Below are positions 42,170 through 50,432 of a stretch of 64,000 nucleotides of DNA, piece by piece. Origin of the DNA: Haloprofundus halophilus (GTDB taxonomy: Archaea > Halobacteriota > Halobacteria > Halobacteriales > Haloferacaceae); assembly GCF_003439925.1 (NCBI RefSeq), contig NZ_QQRR01000001.1, positions 1,674,001 through 1,738,000 of the forward strand, read 5' to 3'. Below the pieces are notes generated by a model. It was not told where the DNA came from and searched no databases. It saw nothing but the letters and a program-made list of their open reading frames with translations. A program made the position numbers and the translations under genes. Numbering within the stretch: the first letter of the stretch is position 1; each line of letters opens with the position of its first letter.

Positions 42170-45100
42170 TTACATGAAGTCCGCGATACCGCTCTGCTTG
42201 TTCTTGTCGTTCTCGAAGACGCTCTCCAGACTCTTCTTGAGCACTTCGAGGCGCTGTTTCGTGTAGTCGCGGCAGCCGAACTCCTCGGCCACCTCGATGG
42301 CGGTGTCCATGTACTTGTTCACCGAACCCTGGTGGACCGTGAGGTTGACGCGCCCGCCGCACTCGCGGCAGTCGCCGGTGAGGGGCATCCGCCGATACTT
42401 CTCGCCGCAGTCGAGACAGCGCGTCTTCTGTCGGGAGAAGGCGCGGAGGTTGCCGATGAGGTCCGGCAGGAAGTGGTACTCGATGACCCGCTCGGCGACG
42501 TCCGTCTCGTCGACCGCCCGGAGTTTCCGCGCGAGATGCAGCTGCGCGTCCATCTTCTCGGTCATCGAGCCGAGCGTTTTGTACGCCGACAGCGCCGGAC
42601 CGAGGTGGATGTTCGACGTGTCGTGGGTGTGATAGAACTCGGAGTATTCGAGGTCGGTGCCCAGGTTGTCCTCGGCGATGGTGATGAGCTCCTCCACCTC
42701 GCCGGGGTCAGCCATCTCGCGGGTCGCCTCGTAGAACTCCCTGGGGTACTGCCGGACGATGTCCATGTTGTGCGCCTCGTCGTCGATCTCGGAGGGGTCG
42801 ATGCGCGAGGACATGACCAACGGTGCGTCCATCTGCCCGCCGCGCTTGTCGGGGAGGAACTCCTTCGAGAAGTTCAGCAGGCCGTCCATGAGGAGCATGA
42901 CGCAGTCCTCGTCTCCGTCGCATTGCTTCACACCGATATCGTTCGCAACGAGTGAGTGAGTATCTTCAACCGTGAGACAGTAGGTGTAATTGACGTCTGA
43001 TGCTACAACCTCTACGTCGCCCACCTCTTCGACGAGCATATCGGTACCACCGTCCGAAAACACTCTCCGTGAACGTGCAGCGGTCTCTTGGATATTCGAT
43101 AAGAGCGTCGCTTGCTTACGTTCTAGATGGAAGCCGACAACCTCAGCGAAGCGTCGTGCATCCTCTGACGAGAGAGTAAAGACGAAACTGGGCCGCGACA
43201 TTGACGGGTCGTCGATTTCGTAGTAGTCCGGGAACTTCGCGGCGAGCGGTTCTGGTCCTTTTCGCTCTACGCGGCCTTTGATTCCGAGTCGCGTAAGAAG
43301 CGCGAGGACATCCTCGGCCAACTCCGGACTCACTGTGGTGGCATGTACGGTAAGCGAGTTCGAGGATGCGTGTCCATCACCGCTGAAGTAACCACGAAGG
43401 AACCCCGAAACGATCGCATCGGGTGCATCGAAGATACATTGTGGAACACGTTTCCGATGAGCGTGTGTCCCTGCGTCGAGAACGGATTCGAAGAAGGTCC
43501 GAAGCAAACGTCCTGAAACGGTTACCTTCGCGTGGTTTTCGCGATACGGTTCGACACCGAAGGAATCTCTGAGCGTCGAGACGAAGAACTCCCGCGCGCT
43601 CGCTTCGACTCCACAGAGCGTCGTCTGGTGAATCGTCCCTTTTGGGGTCTCTTGCTCACGGGCAAACCCTTCAGCGGCGTAGTAACCGAGAAGAGTCGAC
43701 ACACGCTCGTCCAAAGTTACGTGTCGGTTGATTTCGGTCGAATCGCGCTTCATCCCGAGCGAAGCGGTTTCTGGCACAAATTCGAGAACGGACGAGACGG
43801 AACCCAACACTTCCACAAGAAGGGCGGCTGGGATACTTTCTCGGTACAGATAGTTGCTTAGTGCTTTTTTCGAGAGACCGAGATGCTCTGCAGTACTCTT
43901 CAGAGGGTAGAACCGACCGTCACAATTGGGAGCAAGCGTACGCTTGAACATACTGTACAGCGTCTCTTTCTCTATGCCTTTTACCATGAGACGCTCGTTT
44001 TCGAGAGCCTCGCTGCGGAGGAACAGTTCGAGAAGATCAAACTGGGGGAACTGTTCCGAGACGTCGAGAGAGTCTAAATGACTTGGAGTGACGAGGAGAT
44101 CCGAACTTGAGATCTCGGAGGCACGTTTGCCCTCGATGCATGCGTTCTCTGGGTCGTAAACTTGTAACTCGTGGTCCGGCGTGACGGTTATTTCGCGTCC
44201 GCTCCGCGTCTCAACGCGCACGAGGTGTCTCGGTGCTGGATGTTTAGAGACCGCATCTACAGATTTCAGCACTTCCACCCCATCGCTGTCGAGAGAGGGA
44301 ACCAGTACATCTTTGTCCAACTCCTGCACTAGCGTCCCGAAATCGTCCGTCTCGGGGTCGTCGAGTCGCGCTTCGACAAGCGATTCGATATCGTCGTAGT
44401 GCCATTCACCCGCTTCGTCCTCGAACCAAACCTTCGTCTCCGGGTGGAAGCAGTTCCGCCGCTTCGCCGCGTGGAAGTAGGGATGTGCGTACCCCACCGC
44501 CGCCGACGTGAATCCGACGACCCGTCCGACGACCGCCGCCGACGTGTGCGGTGCCATCCCGAACACGAGTTCGCCGATGAGGTCGTCGCGCTCGTTCACC
44601 TCGTAGAACGCCGGAAGCCCGTAGTAGCTCTCCAGGAGGTCGTCGACGAAGTTCGCCGTCTTCAGCATGTGCTCGGCCGCGCCGTCCGAGAGGACGATGT
44701 CCTGCACTCTGAGTTCGAGCAGTTGGTCGTCGTGGCGCAGCGGTTCGCCGTCGATGTCGCGCTCGTAGCCGAGTTCGCGGAAGTGCTCGGCCGTCACGTC
44801 CAGTTCTTCGGGCCTGACCGCGGTGACCGGCAAGTCGGTCATGTCGTAGCGGACCGTGCCGTCCTTGAACGCGGTGACGCCGTGTTTCGCGCGGAGAACT
44901 CCCTTCTCCATCGCCTCCGGCGTCTTGTGCGCCGAGGTGAGCCCCTTCACGCCTTTCAGAATCTTGTACGAGGCTTTGCGTTCCCCGACGGCGTCCAAGG
45001 CCTCGGTGAGTTCGCGACCGATATCGACGTCGTGCCAGTCGGGGCTCTCGACCTCGCGCTCGCAGCGCGGGCACTCGACGCGGCCCGCCTCGTCGGGTTC

Positions 45101-47254
45101 GACCTCGATCTCGCAGTCGGTACACTCGTAGTACGGTTCGGTGTGGCCGCCGCACGCGGGGCAGTTCGGCTTGTAGGTGTGTTCGCCGCAGGCGGCGCAC
45201 TCGCGGCGGCCGACGCGCACGCCGACGACACCGCGGCGACCCCGGTCGTCCATCTTCCGGGCCGCCTCGCCGACGTCGCGCTGGCTCCCGCCGGCCTCAC
45301 CGATGGGGAACAAGGTGTGGACTGCGGGAGAGAGGTCGCGGCTCATGGACTTCTCGGGGCGACCCATTCGGTTGCCGATTCGGGTCGGTGCGCGCTCCTG
45401 GACGGTGAACGGCGCGACCTCGTTCGCGGCTTTCACCGCGTTGTCGCCGCCGTCCCAGTTCCGGGCTTCGGCCGAGAGCTCCTCGGCGTCCCACGTCTTT
45501 CGGAGCCCGTCGTCGACGCCGAGCGTCCGCGCGAGCAGCCGCCACTCCGGAATCCGGAGGGCGTCCTCGGTCTGGGAGTGTTCGACGAGCAGGTGTTCGA
45601 GCGTTCTCCTCGTGGTCTCGGTGCGCTCGATAACGAGCAGACCGTCGACGAGTTCACCGTCGGAGACGGCGTCGGCGAGCGTCTCGAACGCCGAGACGGA
45701 GATGTCGTGCCAGAGGTAGGTGAACTTCGGATGGAGCGGGGCGTCGTACTCGGTCGCCCACTCCAGCGCCTGTTCGGCCGTCGGCGATTCGAGGTCGACG
45801 CGCGGCGAGTCGCGCAGCGCCTGTACGTCCGCACCGGCGTGGTCGAGGTCCTGTATCCACCACTCGGGCGTGTAGGAGGCGGGCGCGAGCGGGTGGTTGT
45901 TCTCGACGAACTCGCCGTAGTTGACGAGATACTCGCCGAGGTCGAGAATCTTCTCGACGCCGTTTCTGAGTTCGAGCGCCTCCTCGGGGTCGTCGATGCG
46001 CCGGACGTCGCCGTTGGCGAGGCGCACCGTCGGCCCCTCGATGGAGTCGACGGGGACGACGCCGCCCGCTTTCCCGGGTCGTTCGGTCTTTATCTGGGTT
46101 CCCGTGGCGACGAAGTCGTCGACGACGTGCATCGTCGCCGGGTGGACGCCGGCCGTGGCGAACCCGTGGTTTCGCGCGCGGCCGTATCGGAGTCTGAACC
46201 CCCCTTCTTCGGACGGGTGACCGAACACGGGGCGGCCCGCGATGAGGTCGCGCAGGAACTTGGTCGCCGGTTCGACGCGCGGCGGGCCGTCGGGGTCGGG
46301 CGAGTCGGCTTCGGAGTCGTCGTCTCCGTCTTCGGCGGCTTCGTCCTCGGTGTCCGCCGCGTCGTCGCCGTCGGCGGCCTCCTCGTCTTTCGTCTCCGCC
46401 TCCCCGTCGTCTTTGCCGATGGTACCGTCGATGAGGTCCTGGAGCCACGGCCAGTCGACTTCGTCGAGTTGGCGGGTGTAGCGCTGAATCTTCGGCGCTT
46501 TCAGCGCGATGCCCTCGGCCATGACGAGACACATCCCGCCGCGGGCGGAGTTGGTGTCGACGCGGTCGAGGTCCCGGTAGCCGGAGACCTCCTCGTCGCC
46601 GGTCGCCTCGCCGTCGAGCATGATGGGCATGTTCCGCGAGATGAAGCGCGTCTCCTTGTCCTTCGGCGAGTACTGCAGGCCGGTCTCCTTGTCGTAGAGG
46701 TCGACCTCCTCGACGTAGCGTTCGACCTCGTCGTCGCGGGCCTTGTACTCGTCGAGGCCGATGAGCGTCCGCGTGTAGTCGGCGACGAGCACCGAGAGCG
46801 CCTGCGCCGTGCCGCCCGCGGAGCGAATCGGCCCGGCGTAGTAGACGTTGACGAACTCGGTTCCGTCGTCGTTCGAGAGGATCTCGACGCGGTCGATACC
46901 CTCGATGGGCGCGGCGACGACGCCCTCGGTGAGGAGGGCGACGGCCGTCCGAACCGCGCCTTCGACCTTCCCGGCCCGGGTGTCGTAGTCGCCGACGCGG
47001 CCCTCCGCGAAGTCCTCCGCGAGGGCGAGCGCCGCCTCCTCGCGGGACATCTGTTCTTCGAGTTCGCGGACGCGTTCGGCGACGCCCTCGATTCCGAGGA
47101 TGTTCTCGACGCGGTCGGCCATGTCCTTGGCGACCGGAATCTCGACCTCGGTGCCGGGGTCCATGCCTTGCTCGCGGGCGGCGTCGGCGAGCTCGAAGGC
47201 CTCGTCGAGTCGGTTCTCGATGCGCGCGAAGTAGCGCTCGTCGTCCGGTCTCAC
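42170..47254 (-). CDS. polC: DNA polymerase D large subunit (DP2) with intein
   Basis: A 1694-codon gene for the catalytic subunit of archaeal family-D polymerase. After removal of a 510-residue intein the mature protein is 1184 residues (N-extein 934, C-extein 250). Cys-rich zinc modules occur at CAACGEHTYKPNCPACGG and CLDCGEKYRRMPLTGDCREC. A long acidic linker of Asp/Glu lies about residues 275-320. The catalytic NCDGD motif of the double-psi barrel is split by the intein. The start is GTG, one base after the stop of the upstream PPC gene, so the two form an operon. The small subunit DP1 is not in the window. Confidence 0.96.
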   Translation of the reverse strand: MRPDDERYFARIENRLDEAFELADAAREQGMDPGTEVEIPVAKDMADRVENILGIEGVAERVRELEEQMSREEAALALAEDFAEGRVGDYDTRAGKVEGAVRTAVALLTEGVVAAPIEGIDRVEILSNDDGTEFVNVYYAGPIRSAGGTAQALSVLVADYTRTLIGLDEYKARDDEVERYVEEVDLYDKETGLQYSPKDKETRFISRNMPIMLDGEATGDEEVSGYRDLDRVDTNSARGGMCLVMAEGIALKAPKIQRYTRQLDEVDWPWLQDLIDGTIGKDDGEAETKDEEAADGDDAADTEDEAAEDGDDDSEADSPDPDGPPRVEPATKFLRDLIAGRPVFGHPSEEGGFRLRYGRARNHGFATAGVHPATMHVVDDFVATGTQIKTERPGKAGGVVPVDSIEGPTVRLANGDVRRIDDPEEALELRNGVEKILDLGEYLVNYGEFVENNHPLAPASYTPEWWIQDLDHAGADVQALRDSPRVDLESPTAEQALEWATEYDAPLHPKFTYLWHDISVSAFETLADAVSDGELVDGLLVIERTETTRRTLEHLLVEHSQTEDALRIPEWRLLARTLGVDDGLRKTWDAEELSAEARNWDGGDNAVKAANEVAPFTVQERAPTRIGNRMGRPEKSMSRDLSPAVHTLFPIGEAGGSQRDVGEAARKMDDRGRRGVVGVRVGRRECAACGEHTYKPNCPACGGHTEPYYECTDCEIEVEPDEAGRVECPRCEREVESPDWHDVDIGRELTEALDAVGERKASYKILKGVKGLTSAHKTPEAMEKGVLRAKHGVTAFKDGTVRYDMTDLPVTAVRPEELDVTAEHFRELGYERDIDGEPLRHDDQLLELRVQDIVLSDGAAEHMLKTANFVDDLLESYYGLPAFYEVNERDDLIGELVFGMAPHTSAAVVGRVVGFTSAAVGYAHPYFHAAKRRNCFHPETKVWFEDEAGEWHYDDIESLVEARLDDPETDDFGTLVQELDKDVLVPSLDSDGVEVLKSVDAVSKHPAPRHLVRVETRSGREITVTPDHELQVYDPENACIEGKRASEISSSDLLVTPSHLDSLDVSEQFPQFDLLELFLRSEALENERLMVKGIEKETLYSMFKRTLAPNCDGRFYPLKSTAEHLGLSKKALSNYLYRESIPAALLVEVLGSVSSVLEFVPETASLGMKRDSTEINRHVTLDERVSTLLGYYAAEGFAREQETPKGTIHQTTLCGVEASAREFFVSTLRDSFGVEPYRENHAKVTVSGRLLRTFFESVLDAGTHAHRKRVPQCIFDAPDAIVSGFLRGYFSGDGHASSNSLTVHATTVSPELAEDVLALLTRLGIKGRVERKGPEPLAAKFPDYYEIDDPSMSRPSFVFTLSSEDARRFAEVVGFHLERKQATLLSNIQETAARSRRVFSDGGTDMLVEEVGDVEVVASDVNYTYCLTVEDTHSLVANDIGVKQCDGDEDCVMLLMDGLLNFSKEFLPDKRGGQMDAPLVMSSRIDPSEIDDEAHNMDIVRQYPREFYEATREMADPGEVEELITIAEDNLGTDLEYSEFYHTHDTSNIHLGPALSAYKTLGSMTEKMDAQLHLARKLRAVDETDVAERVIEYHFLPDLIGNLRAFSRQKTRCLDCGEKYRRMPLTGDCRECGGRVNLTVHQGSVNKYMDTAIEVAEEFGCRDYTKQRLEVLKKSLESVFENDKNKQSGIADFM
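42923..44452 (-). other. Intein with LAGLIDADG homing endonuclease
   Basis: A 510-residue in-frame insert. It begins with Cys (CFHPETKVWFEDE) and keeps the block-B TPDH motif (TVTPDHELQVYD). It carries two LAGLIDADG motifs (LLGYYAAEGFA and FLRGYFSGDGHA) and ends TVEDTHSLVANDIGVKQ, followed by the extein Cys. The C-terminal residue is Gln rather than Asn and the penultimate is Lys rather than His. GC content is visibly lower than in the flanking exteins. It sits between N and C of the catalytic motif, a known intein site in PolC (Pol-II) genes of Pyrococcus and Halobacterium. Confidence 0.95.
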
Positions 47255-47255
47255 G

Positions 47256-47675
47256 TTAGAGCCACAGGTCCAGGTCGGTCACGTCGTCGTGGTCGCGTTC
47301 GAGCGACTCGTCGAACGCGCGGAGGTACACCTCGCCGGCGAACACCGTCGCGGCGTTGAGGTGGCCCGCCAGCGCCTGCCCGCTGGGCCGCGAGAGCACG
47401 GCGTGGGTGTGCGCGAACGGTTCGCCGTCGAGCAGCGCGACGTTGCCGACGCAGGCGGCGACCTCCAGCGGTTCGTCGAACTGCACGGAGCGGTACTCCA
47501 TCTCCTCCTGGTCGTAGAACCAGACGTCGGCGTCCTGCACCGCGCCCATCGCGTTGAACCACGCCGAGTCGATTCCCTCGCGCTCGGCGAACTCCTCTAT
47601 CTCCTCGCGCCAGTCCGCACCGGTTTCGAGTCTCGCCAGAAACTCCCGACTCGCGTTGACCTCCCGGTAGTTCAT
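47256..47675 (-). CDS. PPC/DUF296 domain protein
   Basis: A 139-residue PPC (plants and prokaryotes conserved) domain protein. The conserved metal-site histidines lie in FAHTHAVLSRPSGQALAGHL. It starts MNYREVNASREFLARLETG. The fold is a trimer with a metal site, sometimes DNA-binding in plants; the archaeal function is unknown. Its stop (TAA) is one base before the GTG of polC, so the pair is co-transcribed and probably co-translated. A link to replication is therefore suggestive but unproven. Confidence 0.85.
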   Translation of the reverse strand: MNYREVNASREFLARLETGADWREEIEEFAEREGIDSAWFNAMGAVQDADVWFYDQEEMEYRSVQFDEPLEVAACVGNVALLDGEPFAHTHAVLSRPSGQALAGHLNAATVFAGEVYLRAFDESLERDHDDVTDLDLWL

Positions 47676-47712
47676 GGACCACTGGTTGCGGGGGACCATC
47701 AAAAAAGTTCAG

Positions 47713-47798
47713 TGTTCGCGGGGCGACGCCGAGCGAAGCGACGCGCCGAACTCGGGGCGACGCCGAGCGAGGAGCGACGCCGAGCGAGGAGCGAACAC
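47713..47798. repeat. GCGA-rich repeat block with inverted flanks
   Basis: GCGACGCCGAGCGA recurs at 47723, 47757 and 47774; the last two copies form a 17-base tandem (GCGACGCCGAGCGAGGA). The block is bounded by GTGTTCGC (47713-47720) and its perfect complement GCGAACAC (47791-47798). It lies between the divergent PPC-polC and 5'-nucleotidase-like genes, where it could fold as a long hairpin. Confidence 0.75.
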
Positions 47799-47932
47799 CG
47801 TAGAGAGGCGGACGAACGGGAACGACTCCGTATCGGAACGTACGAGAGTGGAGCGTTCGGGAGACGGAGTGATATTTACAGATAGATAATAGCATGTTTT
47901 TTCAACCACCTCGACAAGTTTCCGCCAGACAC

Positions 47933-49864
47933 ATGCCATCAAAACCCCGGTTCGAGCGACGTGAGTTCCTGAAAACGACCGGCGCGCTACTCGGCGGCGC
48001 AGCCCTGTCGACGGGCGTCGCCGCCGCGGAGACAGAGACGCTGACCATCCTCTCGTACAACGACGTCCAGAACGCGGCGGCGGAGGACACGACGCTGCCG
48101 CGGCTGGCGACGCTCGTCGAGCAGCGGCGAGCGGCGGCCGACGGGCCGGTCGTCGTCCTCGGCGCGGGCGACCAGATCGGTCCGCACGCGCTGACGCCGG
48201 TGTCGGAGTGGCGCGCGCCCGTCGACGCGCTCGCCGTCGTCGACCCGGACGCGGACACCGTCGGCAACCACGAGTTCGACTACGGCGTCGACGGGTTCAC
48301 CGAGGCCGCCGAGGCCTCCTCGTTCCCGTGGGTCGCCACGAACCTCGTCTACGAGGACACCGAGGAACCGATAGCGGGCGCCGAGCGGTACGTCGTCGTC
48401 GAGCGCGACGGCGTCCGCGTCGGCGTCCTCGGCACCATCTATCAGGGGCTCGACGGCTCGGTCAGCGACGACCTCGGCGCGGGAGGGCTGACCGTCCTCG
48501 ACCCCGTCGAGACCGTCTCGGAGTACGAGACGAGGCTCCGCGAGGAGGAGGACGTCGACGTCGTCGTCGTCCTCAACCACATCGGCGTCAGGGCCTCCGA
48601 GGAGATGGCGGAGGCGACCGACGTGGACGTCGTACTCGCGGGTCACGACGAACAGGCGTACGAGCCGAGCGTCGTCTCCGGCACGGTCGTCAGCGAGGCC
48701 GAGGCGAACGCGAACTACCTCAGCGAGATCCGTCTCACGGTCGAGGAGGACGGCGTCACCGCCGCAGGGGGCGAACTGCTCGAAACTGCGGAAGTCCCGA
48801 AGAACGAGCGGGTGTCGGAGATCATCAACGAGTACCGCGCAGAGGTCAACCTCGACGAGGTGATCGCCACCACCGAGACGGAACTCGACGCGAGCGCGAA
48901 CCTGAACTACCACGAGGAGACGGCGATAGGGAACCTCGTCACCGACGCGATGCGGGAGAAAGCCGACGCAGACGTCGCCATCACGAACGCCGGGGGTATC
49001 CGTTCGAACGCCTCGTACGGACCGGGCGAACTCACCGGCGGCGACGTGTTCAACGTGCTCCCGTTCGACAACAAGCTCACGACGCTCGAACTCACGGGCG
49101 CGGACCTCGTCGAGACGCTCGCCAGCCAGGTCGTGACGCTGGAGAGCGAGACCGGACAGCAGTACGGCGCGGAGGTCAGCCAGCAGGTCAGCGGCGTCCG
49201 CTTCGAGTGGATCGGCCACGAGGGGAGCGAACTCGTCCGCGACGTGTACGTCGGCGGCGAACCGCTCGACCTCGAGGAGACGTACGCGGTCGCCGTCAAC
49301 TCCTACATGGCCGGCGGCGGCAGCGGCTTCCCGCTCGAAGACAAGCCGGTGCTCGACGACACGGGCGAACTGCTCGCCACGACGACAATCGAGTATCTAG
49401 AGGAGCGGGGCACCGTCGCGCCGACCGTCGAGGGGCGGATGCAGCGCGTCGACTCGACGTTCGAAAACGAGCCCGAGATTACGGTCGACGGTCGCGGCCG
49501 AACTGTCGTCCGCCTCGACAAACCCGACGAGTTCGACGCGCTCGGCGACGACGTCGAGTTGTGGACGAAGACGGGCGAGACCGTCGAGCCCGAGGCGGTC
49601 GTCGACGGCGACGACGAACTGGTCGTCCGCTTCGACGACGCGGCCGTGGTGGAAGCGGCCGACGGCGAGGGGGAGGGCGAGGTCCCGCTCGACCTCTACG
49701 TCGACTACGACACCGAGGAGTACGAGCGCGTCTACTTCGACGCCTCGCGGGCGAACGCCGACGTCACCGCGACGGTGAGCGAACGCGGCCGCGGCGACGG
49801 ACGCGGTCGCAGCGACGGACACGGACGCGGACGCGGTCGTCAGCGCAGCGCCCCGGCGCGGTAA
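47933..49864 (+). CDS. Secreted 5'-nucleotidase-like metallophosphatase
   Basis: A 643-residue Tat-exported protein: RREFLKTTGALLGG from residue 9, then an Ala-rich cleavage region. The metallophosphatase domain has GNHEFDYG, NHIGV and AGHDEQ. A 5'-nucleotidase C-terminal domain follows (ITNAGGIRSNASYGPG and YMAGGGSGFP). The usual first metal motif NDxHG is NDVQ here (D44 kept, His replaced by Gln46). The last residues are an unusual Arg/Gly repeat. It would act outside the cell on nucleotides. An ATG 13 codons earlier is possible but would push the Tat motif inward. Confidence 0.85.
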   Translation: MPSKPRFERREFLKTTGALLGGAALSTGVAAAETETLTILSYNDVQNAAAEDTTLPRLATLVEQRRAAADGPVVVLGAGDQIGPHALTPVSEWRAPVDALAVVDPDADTVGNHEFDYGVDGFTEAAEASSFPWVATNLVYEDTEEPIAGAERYVVVERDGVRVGVLGTIYQGLDGSVSDDLGAGGLTVLDPVETVSEYETRLREEEDVDVVVVLNHIGVRASEEMAEATDVDVVLAGHDEQAYEPSVVSGTVVSEAEANANYLSEIRLTVEEDGVTAAGGELLETAEVPKNERVSEIINEYRAEVNLDEVIATTETELDASANLNYHEETAIGNLVTDAMREKADADVAITNAGGIRSNASYGPGELTGGDVFNVLPFDNKLTTLELTGADLVETLASQVVTLESETGQQYGAEVSQQVSGVRFEWIGHEGSELVRDVYVGGEPLDLEETYAVAVNSYMAGGGSGFPLEDKPVLDDTGELLATTTIEYLEERGTVAPTVEGRMQRVDSTFENEPEITVDGRGRTVVRLDKPDEFDALGDDVELWTKTGETVEPEAVVDGDDELVVRFDDAAVVEAADGEGEGEVPLDLYVDYDTEEYERVYFDASRANADVTATVSERGRGDGRGRSDGHGRGRGRQRSAPAR

Positions 49865-49875
49865 CCGCGCGCAGA

Positions 49876-49890
49876 CGCCGTTTTTCGGCG
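49876..49890 (+). terminator. Hairpin terminator after the 5'-nucleotidase-like gene
   Basis: CGCCG and CGGCG form a perfect 5-base stem around a TTTTT loop, starting 12 bases after the stop codon. It is a plausible terminator or processing site. Confidence 0.4.
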
Positions 49891-49968
49891 GAGCTACGAC
49901 GGATGTTTGGAGAGTTCGGGGACCCGAACCGAGAGCGGGACGCTCGGCTCACACGGCGGGAGTTACGC

Positions 49969-49975
49969 AAAAAAA
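49969..49975 (-). terminator. T-run terminator of the DUF7556-type gene
   Basis: A run of seven A (seven T on the minus strand) is flanked by CGC and GCG, 26 bases past the stop of the minus-strand gene at 50001. Poly-T tracts are the usual archaeal terminators. Confidence 0.5.
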
Positions 49976-50000
49976 GCGGTCGCGGTCGGCGTCGAGACGT

Positions 50001-50171
50001 TCAGCACCACTCGGCAAGTACCGGGGCGTCGGCCGCTCGCATCGAAAGCCACGCGTCGTCTCGCGTAATATCCGCGATGATAAGCTCCGAGCTGCGAGGA
50101 GAAGATGAATCCACCGAGGCCATGACCTCGGCGTCCGGGACATCGACGGCTGCCGTCGCTTCCGGTGTCAT
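50001..50171 (-). CDS. DUF7556-type small protein
   Basis: A 56-residue protein ending in the strongly patterned IIADITRDDAWLSMRAADAP followed by VLAEWC. I recognise this ending from a small haloarchaeal family (DUF7556 type) of unknown function. The N-terminal half is variable. The ATG at 50171 has a TTTATTAT box at leaderless distance. It is divergent from the CBS gene and convergent with the 5'-nucleotidase-like gene. Confidence 0.75.
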   Translation of the reverse strand: MTPEATAAVDVPDAEVMASVDSSSPRSSELIIADITRDDAWLSMRAADAPVLAEWC

Positions 50172-50193
50172 GTATGAGATGTTATCGCATGGG

Positions 50194-50202
50194 ATAATAA
50201 AC
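50194..50202 (-). promoter_or_regulatory. TATA box of the DUF7556-type gene
   Basis: TTTATTATC-like element on the minus strand, 23-31 bases upstream of the start codon at 50171. Confidence 0.55.
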
Positions 50203-50432
50203 ACACCGAAACGACAGGCCGGTTGTCCCGTTCCACGGGCGTACTGTTTACGGAGCCGTGTGCCGCCGAGACCGCCTGAGAACACCGATTACTGGAAATT
50301 AGTCGGTGGGCCCTAGAATGGAAAACGAGTTTACAGGAAGCGAAACGGTATTAACGGGGGTCTGACGGGCCGACCGGGAGCGACCACCACACCTTCGCAG
50401 AGTACAAGGTGTGCGAGGGAGTACGCCACGCT

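Noticed and set aside
44399-47359. A 986-codon open frame on the plus strand opposite polC
   Set aside because: It is the antisense image of a strongly conserved gene in GC-rich DNA. Its product is Val/Arg/Gly-rich and matches no family.
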